DNA of 64,000 bases from assembly GCA_964545715.1 (NCBI GenBank), contig CAZJHX010000042.1, positions 1 to 64,000 on the forward strand. The letters run 5' to 3'. A program made the position numbers and the translations under genes. This document shows, one piece after another, positions 1-6,794 of the stretch (its first letter is position 1; each line of letters starts with the position of its first letter). This DNA comes from CAZJHX01 sp964545715. Its GTDB lineage: Bacteria > Myxococcota_A > UBA9042 > GCA-2863065. The notes under the pieces are model-generated. The model saw only the letters and a list, made by a program, of their open reading frames with translations, was not told the origin of the DNA and did not search any database.

Positions 1-80
1 CGGCTTTCGGCTCCTCGGCTTTCGGCTCCTCGGCTTTTGGCTCCTCGGCCTTGGGCTCCTCAGCCTTGGGCTCCTCAGCC
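1..80 (-). repeat. 15-bp tandem repeat encoding EEPKA
   Basis: Five or more 15-base units encode Glu-Glu-Pro-Lys-Ala on the minus strand, with a few third-position changes. The array continues past the window edge, so the total copy number is unknown. An in-frame 15-base unit can expand or contract without breaking the reading frame. Confidence 0.75.
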
Positions 81-268
81 TTCTCGGGCGCGGCCTTCTC
101 GGCGGGCTCTTCAGCCTTCTCCTCGGTCGGCTCGTCTACCGCTACCGGCTCTGACTTTTCGCTTTTCTCAGCCTTCTCGGCTTTGTCCGTCTTCTCGGTC
201 TTCTTGCCACAGCCGCCCAGCGTCAGCCCGGTCGCGACCAGAAACACAACAAGTGCGTAGTACCGCAT
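1..268 (-). CDS. Lipoprotein with EEPKA repeats (3' part outside window)
   Basis: The first 89 codons are present and the gene runs off the left edge. The ATG at 268 follows a purine-rich ribosome site (GGGGAGAGAAG). Residues 1-20 form a lipoprotein signal with a basic start, a hydrophobic core and lipobox LGGC (lipidated Cys20). The mature part begins with a Lys/Glu-rich stretch. It then turns into a run of EEPKA pentapeptides encoded by nearly perfect 15-base repeats (about 1-80). Such charged Pro-containing linkers usually space a lipid-anchored domain away from the membrane. The functional domain would lie outside the window, so no function is assigned. Confidence 0.75.
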   Translation of the reverse strand, partial: MRYYALVVFLVATGLTLGGCGKKTEKTDKAEKAEKSEKSEPVAVDEPTEEKAEEPAEKAAPEKAEEPKAEEPKAEEPKAEEPKAEEPKA

Positions 269-329
269 TCTTCTCTCCCCATAGGTCAACAAGGCGCGGA
301 GAATACCACGCACGGCACAATCAAGTATC

Positions 330-2651
330 ATGCGGTCTATGAGGTACAGATGGCTGGCCGGGTGGACCGTCACGCTGGTGTTGGGCTGCACCGACGCCGC
401 CACCGACGCGCCGGTCCCCGCAGACACCGCCGCGACCGACACACTGGAGCCGGACGTGCCGCCCCCGCCGGATGTCCCAGACGTCCCCGACGTGGCGCCC
501 GACACCGGCCCGCCGCCACCGCCCGTGCCCGTTTGGGATCCTGCGCCGGCCCCGCCGGACTGCCTGATCAACAAAGACGCGCCCCTGCTCGATCAAGCCC
601 TGGCGCTGACCGGGCTCAAGCGCGAGACCTTCACGTTTAGCGAGCAGGACTACTCCTACTCGGCCTACTACGCCGGCGGCTGGCTGGACGACGCCTTCTT
701 GCTGAGCTGGTTCAGGCCCACGCAGGCGGCGGTGGCCGATGCGGCGTGCTTTGCGGAGGACAAGGTCGTCTCGCTGGACGCGATCCTGGCCGGCGCCCAT
801 CCCGTCGCCTCTGCGATTCGCCACGCGGCTCAGCTGATCGAGCGTCCGGGCGACGGCGAGCCGCTCGATCCGGCCGAGCACACCGATCTGGCCGAGGAGA
901 TCGTGGGCGCTTGCACAGCTGCCGGTGTCGAGTGCTCCGCCGACGCGATCGATCTACCCGAGGATCTTCAGCTGGCGCTGGCCCCGATCTTTGCCGCGAT
1001 GGCGGATGCGCTGGCGGCCCACAAGGCCATGGTGGACAGCCAGTCGGTGATGAGCGGCCTGGCCTGGCTGGCCAACGGCGGGCTGGGGATGGCCACGTTC
1101 GGCGCCATCCAGCAGCTGCAGAACCCGCTGGCGGTGAAGTACCTGGTAGGCAAGGAGACCCGCCCGCCGCTCAACCTCGCGGCCGCGCGCCTGGCCTACG
1201 CCATCGAGTCCGTCGACTGGTCCCAATTCCGCGGACGCACGGACATCACGCTGGACATCGAGACCCCCATCGGCGCGATTCGCATCCGGGACGCCGCCGA
1301 GCACGAGTACCCCGCCATGGAGACGCCAGTGCTGTTTCACCTGGACCTGGGCGGCGACGACACCTACCTCGGCGGCGCCGGCGCCAACACCCACGGCTGG
1401 TGCGGCGTCAACGTGGCGATCGACCTGGACGGCGCGGACACCTACACCTACGAGGCCGTCGAGACCGAGCACGATCAAGACTGGCTGCTGCCCGCCGACG
1501 ACAGCGGGCGCTACGGCGGCGACGACAACTACGGGCCCATCTCGGTCTCCACCCACGCCCGTCAGGGGGCCGCCCGCAACGGCATCGCCATGCTCTTTGA
1601 CCTGGGCGGGGCCGATGACACCTATCGCTCTTTGCGCATGAGCCAGGGCTACGCGCACATCGGCGTGGGCGTGCTGTATGACGACGGCGGCAAGGAGACC
1701 TACGACAGCGAGTCCGCCAGCCAGGGCGCCGCGGTTTACGGCATCGGGCTGCTGATCGACGCCGGTGACGGCAACGACACCTATCGCAGCTTTCGCGCCA
1801 GTCAGGGCAGCGCCAATGCTGCGGGCGCCGGGATCCTCCACGACGCCGGCGGCGACGACGTTTATTACGTGGACAACGGGCACCCGGACCACGGCGGTCA
1901 CCCGATCTACTACAGCCCGCAGATGCCCGAAAACGGCAACAGCTCAATGAGCCAGGGCGCGGCCACAGGCGTGCGCTGGGACTCGGGCGCCAGGTTCACC
2001 TCCGGCGGCATCGGCGTGCTGCGCGACGTGTCCGGCAACGACAAATACAGCGCCGGCCTCTTCGCGCAGGGCGCCGGCTACTGGCAGGGCACGGGCATCC
2101 TCAGCGACGGCGATGGCGCCGACGAATACGACGCCTTCTGGTACGTCCAGGGCGGCGCGGCCCACTACGCGATCGGCATGCTGCTCGACGGCGCAGCCGG
2201 ACCCGAGGGGGACGGCGGCGACAAGTTCAATCAGAACCTCAAGACCCGCAGCGTGCAGCTGGGCAGTGGGCACGACTACAGCCTGGGGGTGTTCGTCAAT
2301 GAGGGCGGCGACGACGTCTACAGCTTCCAGAGCCTGGCCATGGGGGCCAGCAACTGCAACGGCATCGGGCTTATGGTCGACAACGGCGGTGACGACACCT
2401 ACGTCACGGACAGCAACAGCAACAGCGGACTGGGCAATGTCAGCGGTGAGTGTCTGGAGGCGCGCCCGCTGGCGGTGAGCATCGGCGTGATGATCGAGGT
2501 CGGTGGCACCGACACCTACACGTATCCCGACGGGGCCGTGGGTGCGCCCAGCAACGACGCGGAGTTCGGCCATATCGCCCACGATCTGCCCAGCGAGCAC
2601 GGCGCCGGGCTGGACGTGTCCGCCGGGGAGTCGGGAGTGCACGCCAAGTGA
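330..2651 (+). CDS. Secreted lipoprotein with about 12 GGDDxY-type repeats
   Basis: 773 residues. The N-terminus has a signal peptide ending in VLGC (Cys20), followed by a Pro/Asp-rich linker to about residue 65 and a helical-looking section. From about residue 335 to the end there are roughly twelve irregular repeats. Each carries a G-G/A-D-D/T-x-Y turn, and between these lies a segment like SQGxAxxGxGxLxDxG. The pattern suggests a parallel beta-helix or beta-solenoid and superficially recalls RTX calcium turns, but the nonapeptide GGxGxDxUx is not met. The stop overlaps the GTG of the next gene, so the two are probably translated together. No enzymatic motif was recognised. Confidence 0.8.
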   Translation: MRSMRYRWLAGWTVTLVLGCTDAATDAPVPADTAATDTLEPDVPPPPDVPDVPDVAPDTGPPPPPVPVWDPAPAPPDCLINKDAPLLDQALALTGLKRETFTFSEQDYSYSAYYAGGWLDDAFLLSWFRPTQAAVADAACFAEDKVVSLDAILAGAHPVASAIRHAAQLIERPGDGEPLDPAEHTDLAEEIVGACTAAGVECSADAIDLPEDLQLALAPIFAAMADALAAHKAMVDSQSVMSGLAWLANGGLGMATFGAIQQLQNPLAVKYLVGKETRPPLNLAAARLAYAIESVDWSQFRGRTDITLDIETPIGAIRIRDAAEHEYPAMETPVLFHLDLGGDDTYLGGAGANTHGWCGVNVAIDLDGADTYTYEAVETEHDQDWLLPADDSGRYGGDDNYGPISVSTHARQGAARNGIAMLFDLGGADDTYRSLRMSQGYAHIGVGVLYDDGGKETYDSESASQGAAVYGIGLLIDAGDGNDTYRSFRASQGSANAAGAGILHDAGGDDVYYVDNGHPDHGGHPIYYSPQMPENGNSSMSQGAATGVRWDSGARFTSGGIGVLRDVSGNDKYSAGLFAQGAGYWQGTGILSDGDGADEYDAFWYVQGGAAHYAIGMLLDGAAGPEGDGGDKFNQNLKTRSVQLGSGHDYSLGVFVNEGGDDVYSFQSLAMGASNCNGIGLMVDNGGDDTYVTDSNSNSGLGNVSGECLEARPLAVSIGVMIEVGGTDTYTYPDGAVGAPSNDAEFGHIAHDLPSEHGAGLDVSAGESGVHAK

Positions 2652-3523
2652 AGCGCGCGCTGGGCGTCTTGCTGGCCCTCATCGGTGCGGTCTCCAGCGG
2701 CCTGACGCTGCAGCCGATCGTGGTCGGTCTGCTGCTCCTGGTGGTGGCGTCGCTGTTGCTCGCGCCCAGGGCCAGACGCCCGCACGCGGCGGCGATCGCG
2801 GTCCTGGTGGCGGCAGCGCTTTACGGCGGGCGCCTGGTCAACTTCTCGGTGGAGCCGTCCGAGGTCGGCGAGATCGCGCTGGAGCCCGGCCAGTACACGG
2901 CCAAGAGCGACGACTTTCTCAAGCTGATCACCGTGCGCGTGGTCGTTCGCGAGGGCGGCCACCTCATCTTCGCCGAGGCGCACGCCCCGCCGTTTGTCGG
3001 CTTTGACCCGGGCACGCTGTTTCACGAGCCGCACCGCGCGCTCTTTTACCAGGGGATCCCGCCCGAGCCCGACCCGCACAGCGACGCGACGACCGCCAAA
3101 GTGATCCACGCCGCGCTGGCCAAAGCGCTGTCCGGCGAGTCTGAGCGGGAGGAGCCGCGTATCCCGGAGGGCGCCCGCATCGAGGGCGACAAGGACAGCT
3201 ACTGGTCCATGTTTCCCAGCGAGTTTGACCACCGCTGCGACCTCTCCGACGCGGCCGACGGCAAGTACCGGGGCAAAAGCTCCAACCCGGCATGGCAGGT
3301 GTCGGTGGAGATCACCGTTCGGGCAGGCAAGCTGGCTAACGTCGAGATCCTGGACCAGCGCTCCAGCGGCTTCGGCACGCGCGCTTTTGCGGAAATGCCG
3401 GCGCTGATGGTGCAAAAAAACGAGGTCAACGTGGACGTGATCAGCGGCGCGACACGCTCCAGTCTGCTGATTCGCAGCGCGGTCTTTCACGCCTGTAGGT
3501 CGTCTTTTCCGTCGGGCTCTTGA
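2648..3523 (+). CDS. Membrane protein with C-terminal FMN-binding domain
   Basis: 291 residues from a GTG whose last two bases lie in the preceding stop (GTGA overlap). Residues 4-60 form about three hydrophobic segments. The C-terminal 85 residues match the FMN-binding fold of RnfG, NqrC and NosR-like proteins: a V-x-V-x-I strand, a G-F-G-T turn and the SGAT-x-S motif (SGAT at about 266-269). In RnfG and NqrC the last Thr/Ser of that motif carries FMN covalently. Here the motif is SGATRS, so Ser would be the attachment residue. No Rnf or Nqr genes are next to it. It may be an orphan extracytoplasmic flavoprotein receiving electrons from the membrane. Confidence 0.75.
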   Translation: MKRALGVLLALIGAVSSGLTLQPIVVGLLLLVVASLLLAPRARRPHAAAIAVLVAAALYGGRLVNFSVEPSEVGEIALEPGQYTAKSDDFLKLITVRVVVREGGHLIFAEAHAPPFVGFDPGTLFHEPHRALFYQGIPPEPDPHSDATTAKVIHAALAKALSGESEREEPRIPEGARIEGDKDSYWSMFPSEFDHRCDLSDAADGKYRGKSSNPAWQVSVEITVRAGKLANVEILDQRSSGFGTRAFAEMPALMVQKNEVNVDVISGATRSSLLIRSAVFHACRSSFPSGS

Positions 3524-3554
3524 CCTTTTCAGCCAGTTCACGACCATCCCCCGC

Positions 3555-4592
3555 ATGAAGACTATTTCGACGATGATTCTCTTTGTTTCCGTCAGTTTCG
3601 GAACGTCCATTCCTGAGGCAAGCGGCCAGTTCAAAGTGCAGTCCGAAGATGGGCTTTTTGCAGCGAAGTTGAACGGTCGCGTCCAAACCCGCGCCGCGTA
3701 CGAGATCCCGGCAGCGGGTGAAGACGAGCTGGCGTTCTCGGTGCCCCGCGCACGTCTCAAAGTCTCGGGCAAGGCGTTTGCCAAGGGCCTCGGCTACTAT
3801 TTTCAGACCGACTTCGGCAAGGGCAACGCCAAGCTAAAAGACTTCTACATTCAGTACTTTGCCAACAAATACTTTGGGTTGCGGGTCGGGCAGATGAAGA
3901 AGCCCTTCTCTCGCCAGCAGCTGACCTCCAGCGGCAAACAGGCGTTTGTCGACCGCGCGATCACCGACAAGGCCATCCGAGCCGGTCGCGACATCGGCCT
4001 GTTTCTGCTGTCCGACTACAGGAAGTCCAACTTCGAATGGGCCTACGGCATCTTCAACGGCACGGGGGAGGGCGCCGTTCCGGACCAGTTCGCCCCGCTG
4101 ATCGTGCTGCGCGCGGGCTATCACAGCGACGGCATGAAGGGGTACAGCCAGGCCGACCTGGAGGGCGGCGCCCTGCGCTGGGCCGTGGCCTACAGCAACC
4201 AGACGGACCTGGGCTGGGACTCCGTCTCCGGCGGCGCGCGCGACGTCAGCACGGTCGGCGGCATCGACTTCTCCGTCAAAGCCCACGGCTTCGCGGCCAG
4301 CGGCGGCGTCTTCGGCGAGCTGGGCGGACCCGACTGGGGCGACGCGGAGTTCCTCGGCCTGAGCACGCATGTGCAGGCGACCTACGCCATCAAGGGCAAG
4401 TACGTCCCCGGCGTCCGCTTCGCCATGCTGGACCCCGACGGCGACGACAACAACACCATGGAGCTTCAGGGTGGCTTCAGCTGGTTCATCTTCGGCCACA
4501 AGCTGAAGTGGCAGACCGACTTCACCATGACCATGCCCGAGGGCGGCGACGCGGATATGGCTGTGCGCACCCAGGCCCAGCTCATCTTTTAG
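3555..4592 (+). CDS. Phosphate-selective porin O/P family outer-membrane protein
   Basis: 345 residues with a cleavable signal peptide (about 1-25, ending near ASGQ). The rest alternates polar and aromatic residues as in a beta-barrel. The pattern GRVQTRAAYE, VPRARLKVSGKAF, YYFQTDFGKG, then LRVGQMKKPFSRQ is characteristic of the OprO/OprP (Porin_O_P) family. That family forms anion channels in the outer membrane. The protein ends in a short beta strand with terminal Phe, the usual C-terminal signal for the BAM machinery. It precedes the TetR gene by 46 bases. Whether phosphate is the substrate cannot be read from the sequence. Confidence 0.85.
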   Translation: MKTISTMILFVSVSFGTSIPEASGQFKVQSEDGLFAAKLNGRVQTRAAYEIPAAGEDELAFSVPRARLKVSGKAFAKGLGYYFQTDFGKGNAKLKDFYIQYFANKYFGLRVGQMKKPFSRQQLTSSGKQAFVDRAITDKAIRAGRDIGLFLLSDYRKSNFEWAYGIFNGTGEGAVPDQFAPLIVLRAGYHSDGMKGYSQADLEGGALRWAVAYSNQTDLGWDSVSGGARDVSTVGGIDFSVKAHGFAASGGVFGELGGPDWGDAEFLGLSTHVQATYAIKGKYVPGVRFAMLDPDGDDNNTMELQGGFSWFIFGHKLKWQTDFTMTMPEGGDADMAVRTQAQLIF

Positions 4593-4603
4593 CTGGATAA
4601 CGG

Positions 4604-4632
4604 TTGACGTGTGAAAGGTCTTTCACAATACT
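4604..4632 (+). promoter_or_regulatory. Sigma-70-type promoter of the TetR gene, operator in the spacer
   Basis: TTGACG (4604-4609) and AATACT (4627-4632) are separated by 17 bases. The spacer holds the dyad at 4611-4626. Transcription would start close to 4639, which is the GTG start codon, so the mRNA is predicted to be leaderless or nearly so. Confidence 0.6.
4611..4626. promoter_or_regulatory. Palindromic TetR operator O1
   Basis: GTGAAAGGTCTTTCAC has 7-base arms that pair perfectly around a 2-base centre. It lies between the -35 and -10 hexamers, the classic position for steric repression. It is repeated with small changes 28 bases downstream. Confidence 0.7.
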
Positions 4633-4638
4633 GGCTTT

Positions 4639-4654
4639 GTGAATGATCTTTCAC
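4639..4654. promoter_or_regulatory. Palindromic TetR operator O2, covering the start codon
   Basis: GTGAATGATCTTTCAC is a second copy of O1 with one mismatch between the arms. It begins exactly at the GTG start codon of the TetR gene, so the operator doubles as coding sequence for the first five codons. Confidence 0.6.
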
Positions 4655-5250
4655 AGCGAGCCTATGAAGGCCTACACGACACGGGACGCCGCATCCTGGA
4701 GGCTGCGCTGGTGCTGTTTGCCGAGCACGGCTTCGTCGGCGCGTCCGTGCCCGACATCGCGAGAGCATCCGGCGTCTCTACCGGCGCCCTCTACCGCCAC
4801 TTCGCCGACAAAGGCGCCATGGTCAACGCGCTCTTCCGGCGCTGGAAGCGGGTGCTTGTCGGCCATCTTCTGGACGACCTGCCGCTCAGCCGCCCGCCGC
4901 GCCAACAGATCGGGCACCTGTGGCGGCGCCTGGCCTCATTCGAGCGCCTGGCTCCACACGCCTTCGACTTTCTAGAGCTGCGCAATCACTCCAGCTACAT
5001 GGACGACCAGAGCCGCGCGTTCGAGGCCGAGCAGCTCATGCCCGTGATGCGCATGGTCGAAGCCGCCGCCGCCATCGGCGTACTTCGCGCCGCCCAGCCG
5101 GAGGCCCTGATAGCCATGGTCTGGGGCGCCTTTACGGGCCTCGTCAAGGCCGAGCGCATGGGCTACCTGCAGCTGACGGACACCCTACTGGAAGCGACCG
5201 AAGCCGCCATCTGGGCGGCGGTGAAGAACCCCACGACAACAGGAGAATGA
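4639..5250 (+). CDS. TetR-family transcriptional regulator
   Basis: 203 residues. The helix-turn-helix lies at about 17-62: ILEAALVLFAEHGF, then SVPDIARASGVSTGALYRHF, the standard TetR N-terminal pattern. The C-terminal half is a helical ligand-binding region without a recognisable ligand class. The GTG start is the only in-frame start that keeps the first helix intact. It coincides with operator O2 and the predicted transcription start, with no Shine-Dalgarno sequence upstream. It probably represses itself and the following gene, which is in the same transcript (TGA at 5248-5250, next start at 5253). Confidence 0.88.
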   Translation: MNDLSQRAYEGLHDTGRRILEAALVLFAEHGFVGASVPDIARASGVSTGALYRHFADKGAMVNALFRRWKRVLVGHLLDDLPLSRPPRQQIGHLWRRLASFERLAPHAFDFLELRNHSSYMDDQSRAFEAEQLMPVMRMVEAAAAIGVLRAAQPEALIAMVWGAFTGLVKAERMGYLQLTDTLLEATEAAIWAAVKNPTTTGE

Positions 5251-5252
5251 CG

Positions 5253-5789
5253 ATGGCCAGAGCCGCCAGAAAACAGCCCCGACCACAGCCGCCGAGCGGC
5301 CCCACCACGCTCGACGAGCTGGCCGGCCTCAGCGTCGAAGAGCTGACGCGCCTGTACCGCAGTGGCACGGTGCCCGAGTCGCTGCACGTTCTGGACGGCA
5401 CGCCGACCTGCCGGATGCTGGCGCCGCGCGGCCCGATCGGCACAGGCACGCCCTACTCCTACGTGCGCGCCTTTGCGGCCCACGACCGCTTCCCGTGGCG
5501 CGGCAAGTCCTTCACGGCGCAAAGCGACGCGGCCGGCCGAGGCATCAACCGCGTCAGTCTGGGGGTCAACTTCGATCTCTTCGGTTTCGAGACGCGCATT
5601 GAGCCCTCCGCCATCGACGGCAACCCATGCATCCTGCTGGACTACGATCTGCGGGCCAACCCGTGGGTCATCCGCAAGATCCGCGACGAGCTGAGAGAGG
5701 TGTCTGAGGGCCTGTTCTTCGGTCCGGCGATGGTCGACGGCGCCGACCCAACGCTGGTCCTCTACTTTGCGGTCGACACCCGGTACTAG
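5253..5789 (+). CDS. Conserved-looking protein of unknown function, TetR operon
   Basis: 178 residues, soluble, without signal or membrane segment. ATG 5253 is favoured over ATG 5247 because AGGAG at 5241-5245 is 7 bases from it. The sequence has a Pro-rich start, a short helix (TTLDELAGLSVEELTRLY), then a beta-rich body. The body contains PWRGKSF, LLDYDLRANPWVIRKIRDEL and EGLFFGPAM. The last two blocks resemble small single-domain proteins that bind a hydrophobic ligand in a barrel, but I cannot name the family. Being directly behind a TetR gene with a shared promoter, it is likely under that repressor's control. Confidence 0.7.
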   Translation: MARAARKQPRPQPPSGPTTLDELAGLSVEELTRLYRSGTVPESLHVLDGTPTCRMLAPRGPIGTGTPYSYVRAFAAHDRFPWRGKSFTAQSDAAGRGINRVSLGVNFDLFGFETRIEPSAIDGNPCILLDYDLRANPWVIRKIRDELREVSEGLFFGPAMVDGADPTLVLYFAVDTRY

Positions 5790-5825
5790 CCGATCCACCC
5801 GCCGTGTTGACCGTCACCGCCCCGC

Positions 5826-6095
5826 TCAAACGATCAGTCGCATCTCGAGCTGTTGAATGGTCATCGGCGCGCCAAGCTCGTCGAGCAGCGCGGCGGTGGG
5901 GCAGCCCTCGGGCACGTTGGTGATTCGAAGGCGCTCTCCCTGAGCGGACGCGGCTGCGAGCACGGCCGCCGCACCGGAGGCATCGTCCGCGACGACGTCG
6001 GACAGCACATCGTCGATGAGGACGCCGGCCGCGACCAGGCGGTGGTCGCGGTGTACGCCGACACACTCGGGCTGTCGGCACGCGAACGCGGACAC
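5826..6095 (-). pseudogene. Possible GNAT acetyltransferase C-terminal remnant
   Basis: From GTG 6095 it reads 89 residues. Upstream the frame stays open for 18 more codons to a TGA at about 6146-6148. The visible protein has a V-x-V/H-R-D-H-R-L-V-A-A-G-V-L stretch and ends with ALLDELGAPMTIQQLEMRL. That looks like the last strand-helix-strand of a GNAT domain. The N-terminal half and the acetyl-CoA loop (Q/R-x-x-G-x-G/A) are absent. No good ribosome site precedes the GTG. It may be a decayed acetyltransferase, a small real protein, or chance coding in GC-rich DNA. Confidence 0.35.
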
Positions 6096-6191
6096 CTCTG
6101 ACTGCCACGCACGCGCGTGCTCTCGGGCCCGCGAGAGGCCTGCATATCATGGCAAGAACTGCCAGTGTGCTCATGTGGGCATCGTACTCGA
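6096..6191. other. Non-coding gap upstream of the TTGACGTC array
   Basis: No gene, promoter or clear structure was recognised here apart from the possible 5' extension of the minus-strand remnant. The remainder of the gap, up to 6352, holds the repeat array and the candidate sigma-54 promoter listed separately. Confidence 0.5.
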
Positions 6192-6242
6192 TTGACGTCC
6201 GCTTTGACGTCCGCTTTGACGTCCACCTTGACGTCAAAGCGG
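6192..6242. repeat. Four TTGACGTC boxes at 12-bp period with a 13-bp inverted repeat
   Basis: TTGACGTC begins at 6192, 6204, 6216 and 6228, exactly 12 bases apart. The last copy continues as the palindrome TTGACGTCAA. Positions 6211-6223 and 6230-6242 form a perfect 13-base inverted repeat with a 6-base loop. The array ends 57 bases upstream of the -24 element of the candidate sigma-54 promoter, a normal distance for an enhancer. An activator or other regulator binding site is therefore the favoured reading. A terminator is less likely because no T run follows. Confidence 0.65.
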
Positions 6243-6298
6243 TGGGTGCGGGAGGGGCGCGAGCTTGACGCTGCCGCGCAGTGCGCCGTTTGTGTCCT

Positions 6299-6314
6299 TG
6301 GCACGTGCCTTGAA
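6299..6314 (+). promoter_or_regulatory. Candidate sigma-54 (-24/-12) promoter
   Basis: TGGCACGTGCCTTGAA fits TGGCACG-N4-TTGCW with one deviation, A in place of C in the -12 GC. GG-to-G spacing is correct. The predicted start is about 6325, giving a 28-base leader with AGGAGAG ahead of ATG 6353. The -12 mismatch is at a normally conserved base, so confidence is moderate. Confidence 0.45.
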
Positions 6315-6352
6315 CTGGAGGTTGGGCAACAACTGACAGGAGAGAGACACTC

Positions 6353-6730
6353 ATGAAGACCCTTCGGATCGCCGCCATCGCCATCTTCTTCTTCAACTGC
6401 GCCGCCATGATGGGCTGCGAGATTGGCGCCCCCATGACGATGGCGGAGCTCGAGGCCGCCGACGGCTTCCTGGATACCGAGTATGAGTTCGAGGAGTCTC
6501 AGCTACAGACCATGGAGGCGGAGCTGAGCGTGGGTTATTACGGCCAGGCGCAGGCCCAGTCCCAGTCCTACTGCTGCACCGAGACCAAGTGCCTGTGCAC
6601 CGGAATCTGGTCCTGCTTTACGCTGAAGTATGGCTCCGACGCGTGCTCCGGGAACCTGTGGAAGAACACGGACGGCGGCGGCTGGTGCCGGTCGTCCGGC
6701 GGCGGAAGCTCGGACGGCTGCCCCCTGTAG
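6353..6730 (+). CDS. Small secreted Cys-rich lipoprotein
   Basis: 125 residues. AGGAGAG is 8 bases before ATG. The signal peptide ends in MMGC (Cys22). Residues 23-60 are acidic (several Glu pairs). The C-terminal 55 residues hold eight cysteines (a CC pair, then single Cys spaced by 3-12 residues) and Gly/Ser-rich turns (TDGGGW, SSGGGSSDG). Eight cysteines in an exported domain imply four disulfides, as in toxin-like or protease-inhibitor folds. I do not recognise the family. It has its own upstream enhancer-like array and candidate sigma-54 promoter, which implies tight regulation. Confidence 0.75.
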   Translation: MKTLRIAAIAIFFFNCAAMMGCEIGAPMTMAELEAADGFLDTEYEFEESQLQTMEAELSVGYYGQAQAQSQSYCCTETKCLCTGIWSCFTLKYGSDACSGNLWKNTDGGGWCRSSGGGSSDGCPL

Positions 6731-6733
6731 TAG

Positions 6734-6763
6734 TTGACATCTCCCGCCCCTGCGCACTACCGT
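6734..6763 (+). promoter_or_regulatory. Candidate vegetative promoter for the SGNH lipoprotein
   Basis: A perfect TTGACA -35 (6734-6739) is followed after 18 bases by TACCGT (6758-6763), which fits TAnnnT. It is the only consensus -35 found in this intergenic gap and lies 30 bases before the GTG at 6795. Confidence 0.45.
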
Positions 6764-6794
6764 ACCGATCGTTCTGGTCCTTCGGGAGGTTCTT

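Noticed and set aside
330..2651. RTX toxin from GGDD-rich repeats
   Set aside because: The RTX nonapeptide GGxGxDxUx is not met, and a lipoprotein signal is present instead of a type I secretion tail.
2516..3784. 422-codon minus-strand frame over the FMN-binding gene and porin start
   Set aside because: Spans two well-supported plus-strand genes and has no family features.
6192..6242. Possible CRISPR array from evenly spaced repeats
   Set aside because: Units are only 12 bases with almost no spacer, and no cas genes are present.
5826..6430. Shared GAPMT string in the GNAT-like remnant and in the Cys-rich lipoprotein, suggesting common origin
   Set aside because: The match is about ten residues only and the flanking sequences differ; chance is sufficient.
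6353..6730. RiPP or bacteriocin precursor
   Set aside because: It has a lipoprotein signal rather than a leader, and no modification or export genes lie nearby.
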